A stretch of DNA of 64,000 bases. It comes from Nectonema munidae (taxonomy: Eukaryota > Nematomorpha > Nectonematoida > Nectonematidae). Made by a program: the position numbers and the translations under genes. The notes beneath the pieces are model-generated. The model saw only the letters and a list, made by a program, of their open reading frames with translations. It was not told the DNA's origin and ran no database searches. Position 1 is the first letter of the stretch; each line of letters opens with the position of its first letter. The stretch lies in assembly GCA_030549495.1 (NCBI GenBank), contig JAUIRK010000173.1, positions 310,001-374,000 on the forward strand. Direction: 5' to 3'. Below are positions 22,225 to 34,392 of the stretch, piece after piece.

Positions 22225-22500
22225 TCATCTTCTTGGTTGATAAACTATTTCAAAGATGTTTGCCATTTGAAGGTTTTTGCCTTCGTAGTGTATCCTCTTC
22301 CCTGAGAACAATTATAAATACTATTCCCCTTAGTAAAAATTCTGTACTAAGAAGAACTGAAGAAATGCTCTGCTATATTGAAGAGTCCTACATAAGAGCA
22401 TTAATCAGTCAACAACTCTATTTGCGGCTCAACAAATCTACACTCGTAGGAAATAAGACATGGCATATACCGCTCTTTTTCAGATTTAAGTATTTCTAAT
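22225..22500 (+). mobile_element. hAT transposase fragment
   Basis: An open frame reads TIPLSKNSVLRRTEEML followed by YIEESYIRALISQQLYLRLNKST. This resembles the block before the first catalytic Asp in ZBED5/SCAND3-type hAT transposases (IPLSNxTVxRRIxEM...). Isolated fragment with no ends found. Lies in a Nup107 intron. Confidence 0.45.
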
Positions 22501-23264
22501 GTCAATATGTATGTGTATTGTTTTTTGTGTCAGACGTGTATTAATTCAAATTAATAAGAAAGTTTGTCTCGAGAATGTCAAAAAATGTATGCATAAATGT
22601 TTGTATATACGATTGTGCTAACGCTAAACCTAACCTCAACCATAAAACTAGCAATAACTCTAATACTAATTCTACACTATTCCTAACCCCGACAATAGGT
22701 TTCCAAAATTTTAAACAGTAAGGCCCATTTTGGGTTTTTGTTCCTGTAGAGAATGCATGGGTAACCTAGGGCCAGCGGGGACCTTTGAAAAACTTTAAGT
22801 CAGTACCGGTATAATTGAAGTGGATTTAAATTTATAAAAAAATTTATTTTTATTACCTTTGACCCTCAGGTCACTCATTCAATTATTGCATCTGTAAAGG
22901 GTAATCTTGTAAGAAGCATTTAAAGAATATAATCTTTAATCGCTTTTCCATCGTTTGGTAAATCCCTTTGAATACAATTGGATTTGTTTCCACCATTTTC
23001 TTTTCTAATTTCTAATAGATTAACGTTCTTTGTGTTGAATAGTTTTCTTTCTTGATTCCCCATATTTATGTATTCAGTTAGCCTGAACATACCATCCTGG
23101 TTAGGGTCTTAATATCTCCTTAGGCTCTTCCAGTAGTTCACAAAAAACCAAATCTATAATGATAATACATTTTTTTCAATTGTCATAAAAAATCATTAAA
23201 ATTATTTTTTATAAATTTTTTAATTTTATTAAAAAGTTATTTAATGAACCCATCCAACCAAAAA
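22501..23264. other. Nup107 intron
   Basis: Nothing beyond short repeat-like text (AACCTAGGGCCAGCGGGG near 22760). No gene seen. Confidence 0.4.
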
Positions 23265-24835
23265 TATCGTTTTTGAAAAAGAGAAAAGTGGATAATGAAT
23301 TTCGAGTGTTCCAAGAAAAGTGGACCAATGACTATTTTTTCACACAAATCAAAGGAAAACCATTGTGTTTACTGTGTTCAGAGTCAGTTGCTGTTATGAA
23401 AGAATATAATTTAAAAAGACACTATATTTCCAAACACTCATCTCTTTATGATAATTTTCAAGGTGAACGTAGAAAACAAAAGTAGAAAACCTGATTAAAT
23501 ATTTGAAAGAACAGCAGACAATTTTCGTCAAAAAATGTGAGCATGCCGACAATATCATTCGTGCTAGTCATATTGTCAGTGAGAAGATGCAATCTGTGCC
23601 TGTGTCCAGGCAGAAATAAAGAAATTGATAATATTAGTTTGTCTCATAGAACTGTAACAAGCGGATTGATGAACTTGCTATATCAATATAGAAACTGTGT
23701 TGAAAGAACTTGCCTCGAAATTTAAGTATTTTTCTTTGGCTATTGATGAAAGTACTGACCTGTCAAATACATCCCAACTTGCAGTTAGTGTACGTGGAAT
23801 TGATGACGATTACAATATCATAGAAGAAATTCTTGGTCTTGAAGCCATGAAAGACACCACCACTGGAGAGGTTATTTTTCAAGAATTGAAAATGTTAATG
23901 GCTAAATTTAATCTCCTTTTTGAAAACTTCATAGTTTAGCAACAGATGGTGCCCCTGCAATGGTTGGTGATAAAGTTGGCTTAACTTCTAACATTTAAAA
24001 GGAGTTAACTTCTATGAACATAGACACAAAAGATTTTGAGGCAGAATATGGAGATCTGGTTTACTACTGTGAGGCACGATGGTTAAGGAAAGAAAAAATG
24101 TTAAAACGATTTTGTGATCTTAGGAGTGAAAATTCCAATTTATGCAAATGAAAAGCAAGTCTATCCCTGAATTGAGTGATGATGGCTGGGTACGGGATCT
24201 CGCTTTTCTTGTTGACTTCATATCTGAATAACTTGAATTCAAAATTGCAAGAAAAGGGCCAATTTGTTCATCAGTTTTACAATGTACACAGTCATATCCG
24301 AACATTCCAAAACAAAATTCAACTGTGAGAAAAACAGCTGAGAAATGGTAATACTTTCCATTTCCCTACATTGGCAAATCATTGCAAAGCAGACTGCACT
24401 TCCTATGCTAATGAGCTTATATCAATTCACAAAGAATTCATAAGTATATTTCAAGATTTCAGTTCACAAGAAACGAAACTACGTGTTTTCTCTTCACCAT
24501 TGATATCAATATTGAGGAACTGCAGATGGAATTGATTGAACTTAAAGGAAATTAAGATTTGAGACGAAAATTGAGAAATTATTCGTTACTGGAGTTTTAG
24601 AAAAAAATCTACCTAAAGAAGCTTTCCATATGATCACAGATTTTGCAAGAAAAAAATGTCACTATTCGGGAGTTCTTATATATGTGAGCAGCTGTTTACG
24701 AAAATGAAATAAATAAAATCAAAAACAAGATCAAGGCTGACGGACAATCACTTTGAAAATAACCTAAGAGTAGCCGCCTTCAGCATTTCACCAAACATTG
24801 AGACATTGGTAGCTAAACACCAAGTCCAAATTTCG
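23265..24835 (+). mobile_element. hAT transposase (GTF2IRD2/EPM2AIP1-like), decayed
   Basis: The N-terminal frame carries KRKVDNEFRVFQEKW and a BED-type finger CLLC...LKRHY.SKH. Next come LSHRTVTSG and VLKELASKFKYFSLAIDES, where D in AIDES is the first catalytic Asp. Then TTGEVIFQELK and, shortly after a stop, LATDGAPAMVG-like sequence (family TTDGAPAMVG). Downstream pieces include MQMKSKSIPELSDDGWVRDLAF. The C-terminal dimerisation block was not recognised. The frame is broken several times, so the element is inactive. Intronic in Nup107, same strand. Confidence 0.85.
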
Positions 24836-24893
24836 CATTATAATGAGGTTTGTTACAATTTTTCTTTCATGTCGTTACAAGATTAATAAACAA

Positions 24894-25005
24894 TGTGTTT
24901 CAGTAAATAATTTTTCTCATATGTAACAATAATTCTACTAAACTATGTGTTTCAGTAAATAATTTTTCTCATATGTAACAATAATTCTACTAAACTATGT
25001 GTTTC
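24894..25005. repeat. Tandem repeat, 52-bp period
   Basis: TGTGTTTCAGTAAATAATTT starts at 24894 and 24946, and a third partial unit starts at 24998. The full units look identical. Confidence 0.9.
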
Positions 25006-26353
25006 AAAATAAAAATATTCAAATAAATATTTTCAGCTTTTACCATTTTTCTTCCTGAACCTTTCTATTGAAAGTAAACGATCATATTGATAAAAATCAG
25101 TAGTTTAATAAATGTTTATATGTCTAGTATATAATAAGTATGACTATGTATGCATACATATTTTGTAAAGCTATAATTAGGGGCTCCTGGCCCGCAGCCA
25201 GTCATGGAAAGCATAATCTGGCTCACAAGTGAACAAAGGTTGCCCATGGATGCTTTAGAGGTACGCGGAGGAACTCCAATTTCCAATGAAATTCATAGGC
25301 CTTAGTCAAAAACGTCTACTTTGCGTGAACTAGATTCTTTTAAGATCTAAAATAGGTTAGGCCCATATAAAAATTGGTCGGACCCTTCTTAACTATTACG
25401 CAAATTGAGGAAAAATTTTAATAGCCAAAATCAGCGGTATAGTGTCTTGACATATGTCTCTTTCAGTGAAAGTGGGAAAATTTGAGAAGAACTACTCTTT
25501 GCAAAAGAATTTGAAACAGATACTAAAGATGAATCTATTTTCAATTAAATCGACAAATTTTTTACAAATCTTTGTGAAAAATAATCCTTATGAATAATAA
25601 TAGTATGGAAGTATAGAAAAATTTAAAATTTTCCTTTATCTATGATAATTTTATATCTAGAATTTAACGATCAACGCGAACTTAAGAAAAATAAGAATGG
25701 TTTACCTTTTTGAGCGCTTTTTAATTCAAATTATCGGCTTATTCTGATGGTTCACCGGTTGATAAACAATAAAAAAATTTGGCGCATCACCATCATCAGA
25801 AACCATTATATTTAGCGCATACCCCTGACCCATTTGTAAGAACTTGAATAATAAAAAGGCAAGCCCTTAATACCGGATTGCAACAACAACAATGGTAAAG
25901 AATTTGATGCTCCACTGAGGTGCTGTGTATATCCAGAGGAAATTTTTAAAGGGGATTACATTCCCTATTCAATACGAACATGCACTTTTCTCAGGAGAAT
26001 AAAAGTTGTTTGTTGAATTGCCTACTCTTAGTTCTGACGCTAATCTTATCAAGGCAAAATCTTTATTTGCGCATGCATTGATAGGCTGTCATTTTTCAGG
26101 CAAACAATTTGTTCATAGGAAATTTAGAGAGGAATCAATCGTTTCCGTATTTTAATAAGCTAGAAGTGTCAAAGTGTTTTGAAAATAAAACATTTTATAT
26201 AACATATCAGTCATTTGTTTCTTTGAAAATACTTATCAAAGTCATTTACAACGACACTAAAGATAAAAGCTAATTAGCAAACACTGATTTTGATTTTATG
26301 TCAAATTTGTTAAAACAAAAGTTTTTTTATTTCATAATTTTTTTTTTAATAAG
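25006..26353. other. Nup107 intron, possible hAT tail
   Basis: No gene. The part around 25160-25330 (GGGGCTCCTGGCCCGCAGCC, AGGTTGCCCATGGATGC) has the look of a hAT 3' end and may belong to the element at 23265. The remainder is AT-rich. Confidence 0.35.
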
Positions 26354-26428
26354 TTGCTGACGAAAAAATTTTGTGAAGTTGTGACCATGCTCTCAAGTCT
26401 TTGTTCCAAATTCGAGCTTAATAATCAG
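26354..26428 (+). CDS. Nup107: Nup107 exon
   Basis: Donor CAG|GTAATT is strong. The acceptor is a less common AAG after a long T tract. It is 75 nt, phase 0 on both sides, encoding LLTKKFCEVVTMLSSLC then SKFELNNQ. The human counterpart is [25 protein letters not shown], which has the same 25-residue length, begins LL-x-K, has the Cys, alternating hydrophobics and ends in Gln. Splicing onward to 34986 reproduces the human QYQ/ECLQLAD junction. Confidence 0.65.
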
Positions 26429-26561
26429 GTAATTTTTTCCAAATACTTCTTTTAAAGAAAGCGACAATTTAATTAAACAATTTCATGAAGGGTATGTTGT
26501 CGTGATATGACTATTAATCGAAATAGATATATAGATAGTTTATTAATTAGATAGATAGATA

Positions 26562-26795
26562 GATAGTTTATTAATTAATTAACAATACAAATTATAAGAT
26601 AGCACTGTAAAATAAATTTAAATTTGAAACGCGTTGTAGAGGCGAAAAAGGAAGTTGCCTTTTGTAACTTCATCGAGATGTCGACCTCCAATCTATTTAA
26701 ATTTAAATTTATTTTTAAATTTTTGTTTCAAATTTAAATTTATTTTACAGTGCTATCTTATAATTTGTATTGTTAATTAATTAAAAAACTATCTA
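26562..26795. repeat. AT-rich inverted repeat with ~70-bp arms
   Basis: The left arm 26562-26630 contains AACAATACAAATTATAAG and GATAGCACTGTAAAATAAAT. The right arm 26725-26795 is its reverse complement. A non-repeated core of about 95 bp (ACGCGTTGTAGAGGCGAAAA) separates them. It is probably a MITE; a short GATA microsatellite abuts the left arm. Confidence 0.75.
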
Positions 26796-26932
26796 TATAT
26801 AGTAAAAGGCGTGCTTTTTTCTAGTTTTGAAATTCGACTCGTACCAGTAAAATTTACTGTCCTTCCTGCTACTTTTATTTCATTTCCCCAAAGTCTTTAA
26901 GTGCTTTGAAAGTTTAAACCTTTACTTTAAAT

Positions 26933-27314
26933 CATTGCTTTTCAACCTTTTTTTTACCCATGGACCCCTTTTCTCTTCTTTTTTTCTTGGTGGACCACTT
27001 CATAAAAATTGGAGATAAAAATATTTTATTTTAATATTTTTCACTAATAAAATTTTTGAGGCTATGATAAAGAAAACAGTATATAATTCGAATTCATATT
27101 GAAATGAAAGCAAATCTAATGCAAATCAATTATAATATCATTAAGTGAAAATTATAACGAAGAATTAATTTTTTATAATAAAACCGAGCTGCTTTTCTTC
27201 ATGGACCACAAAAATATCATTGTAGACTCCTAATTTATAATATTTCGCCTGTGGACCCCGTGAATTATTATATGGACCTCTAAGGTCCATGTGGACCCCG
27301 GTTGAGAAACCCTG
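26933..27314. mobile_element. hAT-type MITE with TTCAACC ends
   Basis: CATTGCTTTTCAACC at the left and GGTTGAGAAACCCTG at the right form inverted ends. CTTTAAAT (26925-26932) and CTCTAAAT (27315-27322) form an 8-bp target duplication with one mismatch. GGACC-rich text lies inside; a partial relative (GGACCATGTGGTCC) is at 35550-35595. Non-coding. Confidence 0.8.
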
Positions 27315-27589
27315 CTCTAAATTCTGGATAGCCTTACATTTTACATATAAATTTGTAATTCAAAGTTTATCAAAATTTTGGCTGAAAATGAAAAATTAGT
27401 TGTTTTGACTTTTTAAAGAATTTCTCTTATATTGTTATTTTAAAATCTACTTATAAATATAAGTACCGTCAATCCCCATACAACAGCACAGAAGCACATA
27501 ATCAAATGGCATATGCATGAAAGAATTAATAAAGAAATGAAAGATAACAATAAAATATATATAAGGGTCGAGATTTCCAACAATTTTTT

Positions 27590-28522
27590 ACAAGGATGAC
27601 AGTGAGAAGATCAGGGGGAAAAATCTTTCTGCAAAAACAAGATGGCATGTTTCAAAACAGTTGCCGTTGCCTTGTAAAACTTTCCTTGTGCGATTGATTT
27701 TGGGCACGGCAGTTGGTAAGACTATATTCTCATACTTATTTGAACCTTCAGTTCCTTTTGTATAAGCTTGATCGAAATATTTTATCAAAAAATATTCAAC
27801 CTGTGTAGGGTTCGATATCTTTAATTCCTATAAGCACTGTCAATTTGTCCAATTGCACAAGCCATGCTTACTTGCCTTTTATTAATATCAGTATAACCAA
27901 GAATTTTACAAAGAGGCCGTTTAGTTTTGCTAGAAGGTCTTTCTTTTTTGGAATAGATAGAGTATCAGGATCGTTGGCACTTAAAAATAAAAAATAAATG
28001 GGAAATTAATTGAATATTACTTGAAATTATGAATTCGCCTTTTGTGTCTTTTGCATTGACTTCATTTTTACCAGGCTTTTCTCTTTCATCTGTAAGTTTC
28101 TCGCGAATTTTCATATATTTTTCTTCTTCCACCAATTCATCATACAAGAAGGAAGATATTCGTTTGGTTATAATCGTGATCATAATTTGAGCTTTGCAGC
28201 AAATTATTTTCGTTCTCAGTATCCACCTCAGATGGAAACTTTATCCATGAATCTAAATTTTTTTATTTATGAGCACCTAAAAATTATCAGGTGTTAAAGG
28301 TTTTAGTATCTTAATTGTTTCACTCATCATTCAAGATATTCCTAATTGGTGTAGTTTGGTCTGGAATTTTTGAGCTCGTTGATACAATTTAGTTTTCTCT
28401 GATAGAGAGGCTAGAAGAAGTGTTTGCTCTTTTAAAGGCTTGCTTTGGGTTGAGAGCTTTCTTTGGGCTAACCGCTGAATTAAAATGCTGATTTCTATAC
28501 CAAACTCTTTTCCTTCCATCAA
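27590..28522 (-). pseudogene. Cluster of small - strand reading frames, unknown
   Basis: At 28519-28331 there is a complete 62-codon frame, ATG to TGA: MEGKEFGIEISILIQRLAQ, then QSKPLKEQTLLLAS, a charged helical peptide. Downstream on the same strand are pieces that look protein-coding but change frame: DSWIKFPSEVDTENENN near 28240-28190, YDELVEEEKYMKIREKL near 28143-28080, and KRPLCKILGYTDINKR near 27920-27860. They could be a small multi-exon gene nested in Nup107 or a decayed unrecognised transposon. I cannot assign a function. Confidence 0.3.
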
Positions 28523-28559
28523 GTTGACAACTTTATATTTAACTATTAATTTTAATTAA

Positions 28560-30133
28560 ACTCTGCTCAAAAATGATTTTTCTATTATTGGCCTGTGTGC
28601 ATGCTTGCGTATACTGATTGCTTTTTGGTGACAAGTTTGGCAAAAACGCGAAATTTTTGAAAATTAAGCTTGAACCCCCAAAATATTGATTAGTGATATC
28701 CTAAAATGTTTCCTATACCCGCTATGAAAATTATTCTCGAGGAGTAAAAGAGTAGCCATTTTGAAAATTACCATTTTCACATCTTTTTTTAACTTTACAA
28801 TACCATCATATATCTGAAGACTTTCACAATCTAATACTTTATATGTAATATATACGTTTGTCATTAAAGTGTTGTCTTGAAACATTTTAAGGGTTTTTGA
28901 TATAATGCAAAATATTTGATTATTTATGAACGGATAAAAGTGAGAATTTTTTTGTTGTTTTCTTAAAATCGATATATTTCTTCATATGTTCGTTGTGAAG
29001 CTGGATATTAGAAGGATAAAATTTTATTTGCTGGAAAGAACGACTTAAAGAAGAATAGAAATCCAAAGTTCTGTATAATTCAATGATAAATTTTGGAACT
29101 TTGATTAAATTTGTTTTTGCTTTTTAAAACTTTGATTTAATCAAAACTAAACATAATGAAAATTTCGAATAAAAATTTTAAAAAAATTAATTTTGTAAAA
29201 TTAACATTATTTTTCAAAAAATTTTATTAGATCTAAAAAAACATAAATGTAAATTAAATTTATATTGAAATCATATTCAACTCTATTTGAAATATATCGA
29301 AGAATATGGCCTATCGTAGTAGAGATCCTTCTGTGTTCGTTTTAATATAGTGACACACATATCTGTCGAATTATCAAAAATTATTCGTTCCTTTACCGCA
29401 ATACCCCTAAATAAAAAAACATTTTTTTATTGATCCATAATCGATATGCATCAGAGCCAAAATCAATCTCTCATAATTGAACAGATGAAAGATTAGAAAG
29501 TGAGGAAAAACGTTTAGATTAATTTAAAAGTAAATCATCTTAATTTTAATAGTATTCTATTTGCTTACATGCACTAATCAAAGTGTCTTTACTTTGTGGA
29601 CACAGAGACGGGACGCGTGAAATGAAATTACAAGCAATGTTTTATGACTTGAATATTTCTAAATATATAATTTATTATATAATTATTATTTTTTGTCGTT
29701 AAAATATTGATTTTAACTTTTAATCTAATGAAATTATATAATTTTATTATCTTTTTTTTTTCAAATTTTTAACATTTTTCCGTTCGAACTTGGGCCAGCT
29801 TTCCAAGTTGGGTGGTGAGGTCATCACTTGAGTTTTGCTCACGCTTTGCTTAATATTGATTTTACTGATTGCCGTCTGTTAAATCCTCATTTTCATAACT
29901 GTTTATAATCTTCTCTATTTGCCTATTACCTTCCTCTTATCCTACAGATGGCAAAGAATAAAAATTAATCACAGCTGGACAGAATTTAAAAAATTATTGA
30001 TTTTTTTGGCCAAATTCAATCTCTTACACTCTGCCCTTCATACGCGGTAATATAAAAAAAACATGGATATCCTCAAAACTGATTTAAGGATTTTAACAAA
30101 AAGTGCATTGCCTAGAATGCAAGATACTTACTT
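28560..30133. other. Nup107 intron, AT-rich
   Basis: No gene or pairable repeat that I can support. Confidence 0.4.
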
Positions 30134-30535
30134 GTGTTTCTCAACAACTCACAAATGCACCCAGCCAATGCAGTAAGACTAACTAGTACAAAGAGATTTT
30201 CCGCCCAACAGCGCTTCAAAACTTCACCTATTAGACACGGGGATTATTGCATACATGAAGAAATGGTGCTGAAAGAACTTCTTCCTGGAGTGTTACAAAA
30301 AGCAGGGAGCACAGTTCTATCTGTCAACATAATTGATGCGTCTCAGTTGGTCGGCCGCTCTTCTAGTGAAGTCACAATCAACATCATTTCACCAGAAAGC
30401 ACGTTTTTTATTATTATCAATATAATGTTACCTGGAGAAAATGTATTTGTTTGGGATCAAGAATTAAGCGAGCATCATTGTCCTGTGGGGACCCTGAAAT
30501 TCACTGTTCGGAAGCATTTTCCTTGTTTCCCGTAA
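30134..30535 (+). CDS. Unrecognised 133-residue ORF
   Basis: Noticeably less AT-rich than its flanks, with balanced amino-acid use: SAQQRFKTSPIRHGDYC, VLKELLPGVLQKAGSTVL, IIDASQLVGRSSSEVTIN, VFVWDQELSEHHCPVGTL. It is soluble-looking, with no signal peptide or membrane segment. A candidate acceptor (CCAATGCAG near 30172) would make it an exon rather than a full gene. It is not similar to any part of Nup107 I can recall. It could be a nested gene, a retrocopy or part of an unfamiliar mobile element. Confidence 0.35.
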   Translation: MFLNNSQMHPANAVRLTSTKRFSAQQRFKTSPIRHGDYCIHEEMVLKELLPGVLQKAGSTVLSVNIIDASQLVGRSSSEVTINIISPESTFFIIINIMLPGENVFVWDQELSEHHCPVGTLKFTVRKHFPCFP

Positions 30536-32116
30536 TCGTGGAAGAAATAATTCGTGTACTTTAAATTAATAGTTACAACAGGAAACATACAAATTGATTT
30601 CTTTCCATTCTAGTTTACCTTATTGTATTTTTTAGTATATAAGATTATATCCATAATAATCATTCTCGATCACTAGAATCATATGGTTGCAGTTTAAGAG
30701 TTTCCAAAAGACATTGCTATTTCATTGTTTATGACTATTCTTCATTGTTTTGATATTGCTAAAAGAGGCTTGTTTAGTTAAGGGTTTCGTACTCTCCAAA
30801 TAAAACTACAATTTATTTATAAAACTAGTTGATAAATTAATAAACCCTTGGGCATGGAACAGATAAAAATCATTTTTAAAATAACTTTGTGTATTCATGG
30901 AACAAGTTTGTGACTATTATTATTACTAAAAATGAAAAACAAGATAACCAACTATTTTTTATCTAAGCAAAATTTATAAATATAAATGTTTATTCTCATA
31001 GAAGTAAAATTCTGACATTTCTTTTTAAGTTTTGACTCTTATTGAAGTAAATTGGATTAGTGTGATCTACTGTTTTCAAATTTTAAACTTATATTTTTGG
31101 GTCGGTCATATTAGAATTTTTTGTTAGTCATTAAAATTTTGAAGAAATCTTGATTATCCGACGAATTTAATTTTTCAATACTTATATATATGCAAAAATG
31201 AGTTTATCAAAATTGCAAAAATGCAAAAATATATTTGATTCAATCGTACTTTGAAAAAAAATTCAAAATTTCTTTATTTTGACGAAGATACCGATAAAAT
31301 TCACAGGACGAAATATTTTTGAAGTTGTAGTTTACTATCAGAATGAATCCTACCGTTTTAATAGATATAATTGGTTTTTATAATCATTCCATTGATGTTC
31401 CATCAAAGAAAGCATTCTCTCTATATTTGGGTTATGAGCTTGTATTACAAAAATAGAATGAGTTATTTTTGGAATAAATCAGAAAAGTTATCTATAAAAC
31501 ACAATTTAAAAAAACTAGCCTATCTTTTATTGTTTGATAGTAGTTGAAAGTTAGTATTATCTTTTTCAAAATTAAAAAAACAGAAATTAATGAAATAATT
31601 TTAAATCTTCTATTTTGATTTAAATCATTTAAAGATAAATAGCATAGAAAATCTGGATATTTTAGGTTCTAGAAAAAATCCAGGCAAAAATATCTTTCTT
31701 TCACAAAATCCGTGTTTGTCTGGACAAATTCAGACGTCTGATTTTGTCACCCTATCCTGACATTGAACTTTGTATAAGCAATAAAAACAGAATAAACTAA
31801 TTAAGAAATAATAATTATCAAATTAGTGCCCGGAGCCAGACATAGGAGCACCATTTATGGTATTACCGGCTTACGCTCTGGCTTCATGTTTGAAAATTAG
31901 CCCGAAATCCGAAAGATAACACAGATCATCGACAGTCTTATCAGCATTTAAGAGAAACTACAAACCGTGATCTCTAAACATAGCTAGGAATCAAAAAACA
32001 GATATTTGATCGTTTTTTTCAGTCGTTAGATGAATGAAACTTTACATATTCAATCCCGCATGTCTAAGATATACTTAAGAAGAAGAAGAAATTTATTATT
32101 ATAGTAAATAAGGTAA
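30536..32116. other. Nup107 intron, AT-rich
   Basis: No gene. A short imperfect palindrome of GGAGCCAGAC/GCTCTGGCTTC lies at 31833-31889. Confidence 0.4.
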
Positions 32117-33330
32117 GTATGTTAATTTGGGTTGCCAAAACGAGTTCGATCCCCAAATAACCCCTAAGAACACGAAAAGGGAATGCGGTTCGTTCCGAAA
32201 TTTTTTTGACCACGGAGAGTGTGTGGGTTTTTTTTTGTTTTCAAAGCGAATTTTTTCTTTTCCTGCCACTGCCCGGCCCCTCTTGAAAAGATTGTTTGTC
32301 TCTTCTTCGTGGCTTGTAAATCGGCCGTCCGTTCCCTTTTGGCCTGTCCGGTCCCTCCAAGGGAAAGGTTTCGGCAGTTTTTCGTCGTTTGTCCAACTCT
32401 TCTTTTTTGTCCTTTCCCTCAAATTCCTCCCTTTCAGTTTCTTTTGGGGTTTTCGTTTTGTTTCCGGTGCAGTGAATAAATTGTTGTCTTCCTAGTCATC
32501 CTTTTACCAATAGCCTTTGCAACTACTCACTTGGTTCCTCCAAAAGCTAAGTTAGTCTTGCGGTTGGGTGAGAGTAAACCGATTTAGCAGTACATAAAAC
32601 TTCTTCTCATTTTACTTCTTGTTTCTTTTAATTCTTTCGAATAAAATTTTGACATAATCTTCGCCCCACGGACCCACGCACCCTAAAATATCGGGATATT
32701 CAAATTTGTATCCCGCTTTTTTCCCCTTTTCTTCTTTCTTTAGGTAAACCCATTCAAAGCCGGGTCAACGAAGTTGGCATCCCGAACAAACGCCCAAAAC
32801 AAAAAACTCCATAGGGCCCGAGTTCACCCTTCGTGTTGCCCGGCCGCCAAAACCCCCCAGCCCCCATGTTTTCAAAACTTTACCAATCGTTCCCAGTTCC
32901 ATAACATTTAGGGTTTTAGGTTTTTCCTTGCGAAACAGGGCTTTTTTTTCCGGCTTTTGAAAGTTCTTGGGTAGGTTAAGTTCTTTTTTTTGGCTTGTTT
33001 TTTTCTTGTCATATAAGTGTGAGTCGTGTTTCCTCAAACTATTTTGGGGTTACAAGTGAGGCTTCTTGTAGAAGTTCCGTCTATCCAAAGCAGCATAATC
33101 TTCGTTTTCTTTTCTGTTTTCAAATTTTAGATCATGGAAGAGCAAAAATCAGGAAGAATGGGAGTTTTCAGAAATTTTAGTGAGATTCTTTTCTTCCCGA
33201 GTTTTGAGTTTTCTCGTTTCCTGTATTTCTTATATTTCGTTCCTTTTTGTATTTCTGTTTTTTTAGGTCTTTTCTTCCTTCCCAAAATTTTCCTCGCCTT
33301 TGTCTTCAGAATCTTTCTTTATTAGAATTA
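32117..33330. other. GC-richer, pyrimidine-skewed island
   Basis: From about 32117 to 33330 the + strand is C/T-rich with many homopolymers, a sharp change from the A/T mix on either side. The head carries GAGTTCGATCCCC, a pol III B-box match, so the start may be tRNA- or SINE-derived. Frames on both strands are open for up to about 120 codons, but the peptides are low-complexity (K/E/R-rich on -, F/S-rich on +), so I do not call a gene. LNVMELGTIGKVLKTWGLGG on the - strand around 32905-32846 is the least biased piece. Confidence 0.55.
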
Positions 33331-34392
33331 AAGAAGTAAAGTTTGATGTGAGTGTCAAATATTTTTCGGTTCTTTACAAATCTGTTTTTTTATATTTGTG
33401 TTCGCTTTTAATTTTTTGTTTTCTTATTTTTCTGTTTTTCATACAGGGAATGAATTTTTTACTATGAACGGTTTATGAGATGTAGGCAGACTAGAATCTC
33501 CATATTTTGATACTATCGAAAAAAAAAGATTCTGTTACTGTTTTTGGAGTTTCTTTATAAGTAAAAAATTTTTCATAATCTTTTTTGGTTGGAAGTTGTT
33601 GAAATCCTTAAAATCTGATTCAACAGGAATACCAATCAGAAAGATCTTTTCTTGACTTCTTGTTGACATTTTAACCAAAAAAATTTATATCTAAAATATA
33701 AAATAAAAAATAAAAAAGAAATATGTTATAAATAAAAGTTTGACCATGATTTAAAAAAAAGAGAAAATACTATACATCTAGAATCTTCTCTCTGTTTGTA
33801 GTAAAACATATTAGTGCAAATTACCTATCATTGGAAAAGACTACAAAATAGTATTTTTAAGACTTTATTATTACCTCCTTGTGTTAAAAAAAAGTTACAA
33901 ATAAGTAAGAAAAGATTTTAAGAGATAAAAAATAGAAAGTTTAATGTCTAAAAATAAAAATAAAAAAAATAATAAATATTTTTCTATTGAGCGGTGATAT
34001 TTGTTGCTAAAATTTTCTGAAAATTCAAGTGAATATATTTACAGGAGATTTTATGAATATGTGGTGATAAATAGAAATTTATTTTTTAATTGAATTGGAA
34101 ATAAGTATAAGAAAGTTTATTAGTCTGCATAAAATTTAATTGTCAATCTTTTTCTTTTGCCATTTGTCGTTTCAGTAATAGATATAATTTAATTATCACG
34201 AACAATAAATATACTTGTTAGAAAATAATGATTTTTTTCATATCATTTATACATTTTTGATTGCACTTTTTTTATTTAAGCTTCATGAGAATCAAGATAT
34301 TTTAATAGAGTGTTATTCTTTCAACCATATAATTACAATGTGTTGCTGGATACGTTATTTCATTAATTTAAAGGTAAATTCCTTTCTTGGGA
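33331..34392. other. Nup107 intron, AT-rich
   Basis: Nothing recognised. Confidence 0.4.

Noticed and set aside
32099-32495. Overlapping ORFs of 86-122 residues on both strands
   Set aside because: Low-complexity translations of a compositionally biased segment. Simultaneous open frames on both strands argue against a real gene.
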